Positions 1-5,273 of a stretch of DNA of 5,273 nt are shown here, one piece after another. The translations under genes and the position numbers were made by a program. The DNA lies in the NCBI GenBank assembly GCA_018054005.1, contig JAGPKI010000099.1, forward strand, positions 1 through 5,273, given 5' to 3'. The notes below the pieces were generated by a model. That model saw nothing but the letters and a program-made list of their open reading frames with translations. It searched no databases and was not told where the DNA came from. Within the stretch, counting starts at the first letter, position 1. Every line of letters begins with the position of its first letter. The DNA is from Caldisericia bacterium. Lineage in GTDB: Bacteria > Caldisericota > Caldisericia > UBA6126 > JAGPKI01.

Positions 1-75
1 AACGAGTCGGAATTTACACCAACATTAGTGTTCAACACAAAATTGCTATGTTACCTTTACTTTGATGTAATATGA
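1..75 (+). other. Possible 3' end of an upstream gene, ambiguous
   Basis: Frame 1 is open from the left edge to a TGA at 73-75 and would end in a hydrophobic tail finishing LCYLYFDVI. Frame 3 is also open, to a TGA at 63-65, so the frame cannot be decided from about 25 codons. Neither tail is recognisable. If frame 1 is real, the upstream gene ends only about 20 bases before the -10-like hexamer at 95-100, and readthrough into the two-gene operon would be possible. No terminator-like hairpin with a T-run is visible between 1 and 94. Confidence 0.22.
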
Positions 76-94
76 ATAGTTTTTGTTGCGATTA

Positions 95-100
95 TATAAT
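95..100 (+). promoter_or_regulatory. Candidate -10 element (TATAAT) for the two-gene operon
   Basis: A perfect TATAAT lies 26 bases upstream of the ATG at 126. It would place transcription start near 106-108, just ahead of the ribosome binding site at 113-118, giving a leader of about 20 bases. The -35 side is weak: at 16-18 base spacing the best hexamer is TGAATA (73-78), matching TTGACA at three positions. There is no TGn extension. Chance occurrence in AT-rich DNA is a real alternative, but position and match fit well. Confidence 0.4.
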
Positions 101-112
101 CAGGCAAAAGTT

Positions 113-118
113 AGGGGG
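113..118 (+). promoter_or_regulatory. Ribosome binding site AGGGGG that fixes the start at 126
   Basis: AGGGGG(T) stands out in AT-rich surroundings and ends 7 bases before the ATG at 126, the expected Shine-Dalgarno distance. It decides between two in-frame ATGs. The earlier one at 72 has no such site, lies upstream of the candidate -10 element, and would add 18 residues with no protein-like character. Confidence 0.7.
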
Positions 119-125
119 TACAAAT

Positions 126-737
126 ATGAATTATGGTTATGTTATGCATTTTCCTGTATTAGCGGATAATCAATACTCTTCAATACTCTATAATTTCATA
201 ATTTCACGATTTATAGAACTATCGTTTACTTCATATAGTATGTTATATATTGAAGTTTCAATATATAATGTACCACTCTTTATTTGGGATGAGGAGCGTC
301 GTTTTGAAATTCGTTGTGAGCTGGATGCGCTTTATTTTCATCTCTATTTGGGAACACAGAAGGACTGGGAAAAAAGTTATAATTCATCATTTCAACAATC
401 TTCAACATCAGCAGTAGGTAATGCCATAAATCCTCTTCTTTCCTATTTTCAATCTCCCAGGAAAGCAGTAGAATACATAATGAAGACCTTCCCGATTGTA
501 AAACGCAAAGATATAGATGAATTTGGAGAATATCTCACCCGGCGAAGCATTTTGGAAATTTATGATCAAATAGCTCCTCTTTTTGAGAATGGTTTGGACA
601 ATTTAACAGGTTCAACCTATATTTTGGCATTAAATCCACCTCCTGGTCCACGTTGCGCTGAAAATGGAAATTTCCTCCCCCCGGAAGAATGGGACCAAAA
701 TCACTTTCCATCTCATATTCATAAGCAAAATGATTGA
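126..737 (+). CDS. Uncharacterised 203-residue protein, first gene of a NACHT operon
   Basis: I do not recognise this protein and can assign no function. The start at 126 is chosen for its ribosome binding site; an in-frame ATG at 72 is rejected. No signal peptide or clear membrane segment is visible, so it is probably cytoplasmic. Residues 1-75 alternate hydrophobic and aromatic stretches and look beta-rich. Residues 76-100 are Ser/Gln/Asn-rich, perhaps a loop. Residues 100-160 look helical, with PRKAVEYIMK at 111-120 and SILEIYDQIAPLFENGL at 141-157. The tail (170-203) starts with PPPGP, is polar with several His and Asn, and is probably disordered. No catalytic motif or Cys/His metal cluster is evident; there are two cysteines (64 and 177). 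Its stop overlaps the start of the NACHT gene by 8 bases, which suggests co-translation and a functional link: an accessory protein, trigger-specific helper, inhibitor or second effector are all possible. That it is a real gene is well supported by the ribosome binding site, length and coupling. Confidence 0.8.
   Translation: MNYGYVMHFPVLADNQYSSILYNFIISRFIELSFTSYSMLYIEVSIYNVPLFIWDEERRFEIRCELDALYFHLYLGTQKDWEKSYNSSFQQSSTSAVGNAINPLLSYFQSPRKAVEYIMKTFPIVKRKDIDEFGEYLTRRSILEIYDQIAPLFENGLDNLTGSTYILALNPPPGPRCAENGNFLPPEEWDQNHFPSHIHKQND
730..737 (+). promoter_or_regulatory. Stop/start overlap ATGATTGA, likely translational coupling
   Basis: The ATG of the NACHT gene (730-732) lies just before the TGA of the upstream gene (735-737), in a different frame. 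The preceding 20 bases contain no purine-rich Shine-Dalgarno sequence, so the large protein is most likely translated by ribosomes ending the 203-residue protein. This would tie the output of the big protein to that of the small one. Confidence 0.65.
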
Positions 738-3700
738 TATAAATGTCTTCCTGTCCTGTCCTGCCAATGATCCTGTTTTAGAAGGTTTGCCGGAAAAACT
801 GATAAAAGTTACAAACGATTATAACAACAATGCTGTAAATAAGGAGTTTAACTTCATAGTTTCATATTGGGAAAAAAATGAATTTGTTGATGCCGACACT
901 GGCAAAACTCCTCAACAAATCATTATGGATAAAGTTGGTGAATACGATTTATACTTTGGTATTATGGCTTCCCGCTATGGCAAGAGGATGGCAGAGGAGG
1001 ACATTTCGGCTACTGAATTTGAGTTTCGGGATGCTTTAAAAAGGAAAAATGAACATAAAATTCATATCCATCCCCGTATTATATCTTTTTCTTTTCTCCA
1101 GCAATCTGAAGATTTATTTTCCAAGGATAAATCTGAAAATCAAAAAATAGAGAGCTTTTTAGGACGCGTCGGAGAATGTGCAGTCTATAAAATTTGTCAC
1201 AATCAGGATGAGATAATAGAATTATTCAAGCAAAAATTGAAAGAATGTATAAAAACTTCCTGTCGTAAATACGACGAGCCCGAGGATTATGTAATAGACC
1301 TGAAAATAAGCGCTCAGAATGAAAAAGTTAAATTCTGGCAAACAAATTATCTTGATTTGGATACAGTAATTAAAGAAAAAGAAGACCTAAAACAGAATAA
1401 AAAAATTATAATAATGGATAATGGGGGCTCAGGAAAATCAACCTATCTATGCTATTATGCTTATTTATATTCTAATGATCTGGATAAGTTTAACCCGGTT
1501 TTGATAAAATTGAAAAACTTAATTTCCCCTTCAATTGAAGAAGCAGTTAAAGAAGAGCTAAAATCCTTTCCTGATAATTTAATATTGTTGTTGGATGGTT
1601 ATGATGAATTAAAAGATGATAGGAAGTTAGAATTTCACCAGCAACTCAATAATTGGAATGAGAAATATCCCGATATTCCCATAGTTATAACTTCCAGACC
1701 GATAGACCTTTCTACTACGCCAATGAGAGATTATACTATATATTCTATGGCACCCTTAACTTATGAACAGATAAAGAAATATACAACCGATAGATTAAAA
1801 AATATAGATTTGACGACATCTCCTTTGTGGAACGAGATTTCTCCCCTTATTCAAAGCCCTTTCTATCTGGTAAAGATAGTAGATTATTATCAACAATCCG
1901 GAAATTTACCTGGAAGTATTTCCGAAATATTGGATTTTGCCATAAAAGAGAGTATAGAACAGGATAGAGAACATTTTGAAACAACTCATATACCGGATTG
2001 TGTGTGTAATGAACTTGTTAAAACGATGAGCAAACTTGCATTTTGTATGACGGATTGCGGGCTAACTACTATATCAAAAAAGGATATAAAGTTTATAACA
2101 GCTGATCTCAATCTGGTTGAGGAAGTTAGAAAATATCAAAAACTGATTGAATTCAACGAGATAAATGGTGACCTACAATATAGTTTTTCCCATAAGATAT
2201 TTCAGGATTATTTATCTGCACAAGCTTTTAAAAATATTAAATCCAAAGACGAACTCAATTACTTATTTGCTTCAGATTTAATTCTTTATAACTGGGAGCC
2301 GGTTGTCCCATTTATAGTAGAATTACTTCCCAAGGATTATAAAAATTACCTGATTGAACAAATCAAAAACTCAAAACCGGAATCTCTTATCAACATTCTA
2401 CCTGAATTTATGGTTTATGAAAAACAAAAAGAGATATTTATCTTCATCTTTGAATACTATTCTACCAACTGGAAATTTATTCCGGGGTATATAAACTTAA
2501 GAAATCTCTCCCGTATTTGGAATACCCCAGAACGGGAAAACTATCTGCTAAACTACATTCGTAAGCCCGAGAATAATAATTATATGACTATAACTGCCTT
2601 TGTAATTTTAAGCTATGCGACTAATTTTAACAAACCGGAAATAGATAAGACCCTTATAGAATGCATGATGAGGGAAGACCTGAAAAGCTATAGAAAGAAT
2701 CTTAATTATATCGCAACTAATTATATTGACATAGATAATCTTCCTTTTGAAACCTTAAAAAAGCTCTATAAAGCAAGTAAAAATGATACAGTGCAATTAC
2801 TTACTAAGTATGACCCTGATTTTTATTATCTGGATGATATGCTAGATCTCTATAAGGAATTATCTGAACAGAATAAACAAAATCAAGAAACATCTGAACT
2901 GTTGTGCTTTATTAAAGATTATTACCTCAATTGTTGCAAATCTTCTCACTTCAATGAATTCGTTAATGGTTTCATCAAGAAAGATATGTTAAAGTATAAC
3001 TATAATTATTCCTTCGATCTTATGAAAGACATTGTTAATATCGCAATTGATGGTAGTAAAGAAGAGAAGATATACGAAAATATGTATCGTCTTTTCCTTT
3101 ACTTTTGTGAATCGCAATCCCTGGTTGATGATATTGTGACTTTATCTACATACTTTCAAAGTATTGGAAAAGGTTACGAACTGGTAGAAAGAATATTTAA
3201 GGAAAACAAACAGGGATATTATGCATACCTATTAATAACCCTGTTTCAGGAAGATGATAACTTTGTGCGCAGAATTTGTAAAGAACTCTTTCCTTCCTTG
3301 GATAATGATACAAAAACAAATTTGGTAAAGCTCCTGGCAATTTACCAAGTAAATCCTTTATATGAAGAATTGCTGAATGAATATTCCGAATTGTTTATGG
3401 AAACCAGAAAAAATAACATATTGGCAAGAAAAACAGCTCGTTTTCAGCGAGATATGGAGATTATTCTGAATCTTGATTTACTTATTGAGGACTTGAATAG
3501 TATATTTGGTTTAGCAGAGGTCTTAACTAAAGAAGAATATTATAAAAAGGATATCTTAACTTTCAGTGAGCTTATTCATAACTTACTCAGTGATTATTTT
3601 CGTAAAAACTCTAAAGCAAATAGGGAAGAAATGGAACAGCAATTAAAGCACAAATATGAAGAGCTTGTTCTAAACTTTGTTGATTCTCACTTTGTTCAGA

Positions 3701-4776
3701 AATTACCCATAACTGAAGAAAATAAGGAGAATATTCCAAAATTGACTCCGGAACTAAAGGTCTGGCTGCAGAATTGGGCAAAGGAATCTATTGAAAAAGT
3801 AGATATTAAGAATGCTTCAAATTATATAACTGATAATGATAAGAAGATCAAAAAATTATGGAATTTCGGAAAAGCTGATTTTATTCAGATCCCAAATCAG
3901 ATTTGGCTTGATTTTATAACTTTGATTAATGATTCTGATTGGGAGGTTATTGAAAAGAAAGTTGCTGATAAATCCTTACTGAAAAATAGGGTGTTGGAAA
4001 ACCTGCAGAACAAGAGAGAAATGTTACCTAATATCATAATGAATCATATTTCGTTTTGTGTGCGTAACAAATGTAGTGAAGTTCTTCCGCATATTTATGA
4101 GATTATGGAAAATTGGGAAAATGATTATAATAAAAAAATGTCTTTGTTATATTCCTGTTTAAATGCACTAATTAACCTGGACATAGATGAAAACTGGTTT
4201 AATGCTTATGTATTAAAATGCCCTGAGAATATAGTATTTTATCTGGCAAATTATTTTGCTGGGTATAAAAAAACTATGCCGGGCTTGATTGAAAGAATAA
4301 AAAAAGAAATACAAGATAAGAAATGTGAGTATTATCGGAAATATATTTATTATCTCTGTTGCTTTGGCGATAAGGATGCTTTGCCATTATATATAGAGAT
4401 TATTAAAGAAGAGAAGAAATTTGTTTATGATCCTGAGCACATTAATCCTCTGGAGGAATATACAAATAAAGCTTATCTTGAACCATTGTTGGACTTATTG
4501 GATTTTAGTTTTGCCAATAATATTGAACAAAGCCCTTATATCAGCTTAATAGTAAGCGTTCTTACAAATCTGGAGATAATTGCTCTAACTGATGATATGT
4601 TAAATATTGTTGTTGAGAAACTGAATTGTTATAAGGATAAGTATAAGGATCATCCCGAAATTTATCGCATTCACTTTTCAATATCCAGAATAAAGACCGA
4701 ATTCCAAAGACAGTACATTAATTCAAAAAAATTGAATGATGCATTGGCAAAATACAACGAGTTGCAACAAAAATAG
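730..4776 (+). CDS. NACHT-domain STAND NTPase with N-terminal TIR-like (DUF4062-type) domain; probable anti-phage NLR-like protein
   Basis: This is a 1348-residue protein in effector-NTPase-sensor order. The ATG at 730 is chosen because the domain's first beta strand (IDINVFLSCP, 2-11) follows at once; an upstream in-frame ATG at 664 would add 22 unlikely residues. Residues 1 to about 175 resemble the TIR-like DUF4062 fold: FLSCP (7-11), W47-E48, TPQQI (60-64), YDLYFGIMASRYG (72-84) and SATEFEF (93-99). The NACHT core has Walker A DNGGSGKST (230-238, Lys236), Walker B LILLLDGYDE (284-293) and sensor 1 ITSRP (320-324). The following helical part has SPFYL (376-380) and GNLP (391-394). FSHKIFQDYL (486-495) is the winged-helix motif whose His (here 488) contacts ADP in NLR proteins. 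Residues from about 500 to 1348 look all-helical, HEAT- or TPR-like, without clear repeats. In related bNACHT and Avs proteins this part senses phage, and oligomerisation then activates the N-terminal effector; that role is inferred here. Oddity: the first Walker A Gly is Asp230. Domain identity is solid; the defence role is likely but unproven. Confidence 0.9.
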   Translation: MIDINVFLSCPANDPVLEGLPEKLIKVTNDYNNNAVNKEFNFIVSYWEKNEFVDADTGKTPQQIIMDKVGEYDLYFGIMASRYGKRMAEEDISATEFEFRDALKRKNEHKIHIHPRIISFSFLQQSEDLFSKDKSENQKIESFLGRVGECAVYKICHNQDEIIELFKQKLKECIKTSCRKYDEPEDYVIDLKISAQNEKVKFWQTNYLDLDTVIKEKEDLKQNKKIIIMDNGGSGKSTYLCYYAYLYSNDLDKFNPVLIKLKNLISPSIEEAVKEELKSFPDNLILLLDGYDELKDDRKLEFHQQLNNWNEKYPDIPIVITSRPIDLSTTPMRDYTIYSMAPLTYEQIKKYTTDRLKNIDLTTSPLWNEISPLIQSPFYLVKIVDYYQQSGNLPGSISEILDFAIKESIEQDREHFETTHIPDCVCNELVKTMSKLAFCMTDCGLTTISKKDIKFITADLNLVEEVRKYQKLIEFNEINGDLQYSFSHKIFQDYLSAQAFKNIKSKDELNYLFASDLILYNWEPVVPFIVELLPKDYKNYLIEQIKNSKPESLINILPEFMVYEKQKEIFIFIFEYYSTNWKFIPGYINLRNLSRIWNTPERENYLLNYIRKPENNNYMTITAFVILSYATNFNKPEIDKTLIECMMREDLKSYRKNLNYIATNYIDIDNLPFETLKKLYKASKNDTVQLLTKYDPDFYYLDDMLDLYKELSEQNKQNQETSELLCFIKDYYLNCCKSSHFNEFVNGFIKKDMLKYNYNYSFDLMKDIVNIAIDGSKEEKIYENMYRLFLYFCESQSLVDDIVTLSTYFQSIGKGYELVERIFKENKQGYYAYLLITLFQEDDNFVRRICKELFPSLDNDTKTNLVKLLAIYQVNPLYEELLNEYSELFMETRKNNILARKTARFQRDMEIILNLDLLIEDLNSIFGLAEVLTKEEYYKKDILTFSELIHNLLSDYFRKNSKANREEMEQQLKHKYEELVLNFVDSHFVQKLPITEENKENIPKLTPELKVWLQNWAKESIEKVDIKNASNYITDNDKKIKKLWNFGKADFIQIPNQIWLDFITLINDSDWEVIEKKVADKSLLKNRVLENLQNKREMLPNIIMNHISFCVRNKCSEVLPHIYEIMENWENDYNKKMSLLYSCLNALINLDIDENWFNAYVLKCPENIVFYLANYFAGYKKTMPGLIERIKKEIQDKKCEYYRKYIYYLCCFGDKDALPLYIEIIKEEKKFVYDPEHINPLEEYTNKAYLEPLLDLLDFSFANNIEQSPYISLIVSVLTNLEIIALTDDMLNIVVEKLNCYKDKYKDHPEIYRIHFSISRIKTEFQRQYINSKKLNDALAKYNELQQK

Positions 4777-4789
4777 ATTGTAATATTAT

Positions 4790-4824
4790 TTCTTGAATGA
4801 AGATCCACTTTTCATTTCAGAGAA
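4790..4824 (+). repeat. Imperfect A/T-rich hairpin just after the NACHT gene
   Basis: The left arm TTCTTGAATGAA (4790-4801) can pair with the right arm TTCATTTCAGAGAA (4811-4824), allowing two single-base bulges, around a loop of about 9 bases. It begins 13 bases past the TAG stop. No T-run follows on either strand, so it is not a standard terminator. It could act as a 3' stem that protects the message, or be chance in AT-rich DNA. Confidence 0.3.
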
Positions 4825-4904
4825 TGCAATAATCCCTATATGATTAGCGATATATTTGTGCCTTTTCAATATAAACTCAGCTAATGTACTTAGGGGATAA
4901 TGGG

Positions 4905-4926
4905 TTGGCAAATTCCGCTTTGCCAA
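4905..4926. repeat. Perfect 8-bp inverted repeat TTGGCAAA / TTTGCCAA
   Basis: TTGGCAAA (4905-4912) and TTTGCCAA (4919-4926) are exact reverse complements around the loop TTCCGC (4913-4918). This is the longest perfect hairpin I found in the window. No T-run follows on either strand, so a terminator role is not supported. It could be an operator, an RNA stem or part of a mobile repeat. Its left arm lies inside an 18-base stretch that recurs, with two mismatches, at the start of the gene at 5258. Confidence 0.5.
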
Positions 4927-5048
4927 AGATAACGGAGTAAGTTTAAATATATAAAGATTTTTAAACCTTTTCACACTTTTATAGAGACCCCCAAGGTCGA
5001 CACTTCTATTTTAAACTTGTTTTGGTTCTTAGGAAAATTGGAGTGTAA

Positions 5049-5065
5049 CCCTAAGGGGCTTTTTT
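5049..5065 (+). terminator. Weak candidate terminator for the NACHT operon
   Basis: A short CCC/GGG stem with loop TAA (5049-5057) is followed by GC and six Ts (5060-5065). It is the first hairpin plus T-run after the NACHT stop codon, about 270 bases away. The stem is only 3 bp, so termination would be inefficient unless flanking structure helps. Confidence 0.25.
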
Positions 5066-5156
5066 GGACAAGGTTTTAAGAAATAAATTAATAATGATAT
5101 TACTCTTTTCCCGAGGGGCTTACGCACCCATCGCTATCATTTTTTTGCCCTGCGGG
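5049..5156 (+). repeat. Three similar CCC-N3-GGG mini-hairpins followed by (G)CTT
   Basis: CCC-TAA-GGG then GCTT (5049-5061), CCC-GAG-GGG then CTT (5110-5121) and CCC-TGC-GGG then CTT (5148-5159) share a triloop hairpin layout and the GGGCTT right side. They form the main G+C-rich islands in this stretch of AT-rich spacer. The starts are about 61 and 38 bases apart. The first and third are followed by T-runs. They may be weak tandem terminators or parts of a REP-like dispersed element; between the last two lies a moderately G+C-rich linker (5122-5139). Confidence 0.4.
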
Positions 5157-5161
5157 CTTTT
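5147..5161 (+). terminator. Candidate intrinsic terminator GCCC-TGC-GGGC + TTTT
   Basis: A G+C-only 4-bp stem, GCCC (5147-5150) and GGGC (5154-5157), closes a TGC loop and is followed by TTTT (5158-5161) and then AAATTT. Seven Ts (5140-5146) precede it. The stem is short and the T-run modest, but the position, between the operon and the next start codon, fits a plus-strand terminator. GCCC could instead pair with GGGC at 5116-5119, giving two mutually exclusive folds. Confidence 0.4.
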
Positions 5162-5244
5162 AAATTTACAAGCTAAAATTTATCAGACAGTCACTTCTCT
5201 TTTTATATATGTATTATCATAATGGAAAATACATAAGATACAAT

Positions 5245-5250
5245 GGAGGA
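5245..5250 (+). promoter_or_regulatory. Ribosome binding site GGAGGA for the gene at 5258
   Basis: GGAGGA is close to the ideal anti-16S match, and its GGAGG core ends 8 bases before a TTG codon at 5258. This is the main reason to call a gene start there. No ATG follows in the remaining bases. Confidence 0.6.
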
Positions 5251-5257
5251 TTATAGG

Positions 5258-5273
5258 TTGGCAAAACTATATT
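5258..5273 (+). CDS. Start of a gene cut by the window edge; possibly thymidine kinase
   Basis: A TTG start 8 bases after the GGAGG ribosome binding site opens a frame reading M-A-K-L-Y, with the next codon beginning in T. Many bacterial thymidine kinases start MA(K/Q)LYF before their P-loop region, so this is a plausible match, but five residues are far too few for a firm name. If right, the enzyme phosphorylates thymidine for dTMP salvage in the cytoplasm, a housekeeping role unrelated to the upstream operon. The 18 bases covering this start (5248-5265) nearly repeat an intergenic stretch at 4895-4912, so part of the signal could belong to a repeat. AT-rich DNA at 5201-5223 could hold a promoter, but no convincing -35/-10 pair is seen. 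Confidence 0.45.

Larger units (their letters stand above)
4777..5244. other. Intergenic region of about 470 bases rich in short inverted repeats
   Basis: No convincing gene lies here. The plus frames are broken by stops, and the only minus-strand ORF of note (62 codons, 4974 to 4786) starts with GTG, lacks a ribosome binding site and resembles nothing I know. From left to right it contains an imperfect A/T-rich hairpin (4790-4824), a perfect 8-bp hairpin (4905-4926), a short GACC/GGTC hairpin (4986-4998), and three CCC-N3-GGG mini-hairpins (5049-5156). The G+C-rich islands stand out against AT-rich surroundings and suggest structured RNA, terminators or a dispersed intergenic repeat. Confidence 0.6.

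Noticed and set aside
72..125. Longer form of the first protein starting at ATG 72
   Set aside because: It has no ribosome binding site and lies upstream of the likely transcription start; the ATG at 126 has AGGGGG seven bases before it.
664..729. Longer form of the NACHT protein starting at ATG 664
   Set aside because: The 22 extra residues do not look like part of the domain, no ribosome binding site precedes 664, and the first beta strand begins right after the Met at 730, which is coupled to the upstream stop.
4905..4940. Eleven-codon plus-strand frame (MANSALPKITE) as a leader peptide
   Set aside because: Only the near-repeat of the downstream start supports it. There is no attenuator hairpin with a T-run directly after it and no run of regulatory codons. 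It is kept as part of a finding, not called as a gene.
4786..4974. Minus-strand ORF of 62 codons
   Set aside because: It starts with GTG, has no Shine-Dalgarno sequence or promoter-like signal, resembles no known protein, and overlaps two inverted repeats in the spacer.
4986..4998. GACC-CCCAA-GGTC hairpin as a terminator or transposon end
   Set aside because: The stem is only 4 bp, no T-run follows, and I found no matching inverted copy elsewhere in the window.
5001..5200. Direct repeat CACTTCT followed by a T-rich stretch (5001-5007 and 5192-5198)
   Set aside because: Seven shared bases in AT-rich DNA are expected by chance, and no element boundaries coincide with the two copies.
1..5273. 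CRISPR array, tRNA, rRNA, transposase, integrase or att site
   Set aside because: I saw no regularly spaced repeats, no cloverleaf or CCA-ended tRNA pattern, no rRNA-like segment and no recombinase motif on either strand.

Overview
The window is AT-rich bacterial DNA, by eye roughly one third G+C. No rRNA or tRNA is present and no marker gene is complete. Clear Shine-Dalgarno sequences (113-118 and 5245-5250) and a TTG start on the last gene argue mildly against a typical Bacteroidota genome, where such sites are rare. The taxon cannot be named from this sequence.

Layout: positions 1-75 are possibly the tail of an unidentified upstream gene. Positions 95-118 hold a -10-like hexamer and a strong ribosome binding site. 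At 126-737 is a 203-residue protein I do not recognise. At 730-4776, overlapping it by 8 bases in ATGATTGA, is a 1348-residue STAND-type NTPase. Its order is an N-terminal TIR-like/DUF4062-type domain (about 1-175), a NACHT ATPase with helical and winged-helix parts (about 215-500), and an alpha-helical C-terminal region of about 850 residues with no motif I recognise. Positions 4777-5244 are non-coding and hold several short inverted repeats, including three look-alike CCC-N3-GGG mini-hairpins each followed by (G)CTT. At 5258 a new gene starts on a TTG codon. Its first residues, MAKLY, resemble the start of thymidine kinase, but the window ends there.

Interpretation: the two complete genes look like one operon, with one promoter, overlapping stop and start, and no ribosome binding site before the second gene. 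The effector-NACHT-sensor design is that of prokaryotic NLR-like immune proteins (bNACHT and Avs-type STAND NTPases), in which the C-terminal half senses a phage trigger and the N-terminal domain acts once the protein oligomerises. The small upstream protein is the novel part. Its tight coupling suggests a partner, regulator or co-effector, but nothing in its sequence reveals a function. The operon lies just before what may be a housekeeping gene, with no transposase, integrase or att site in view.
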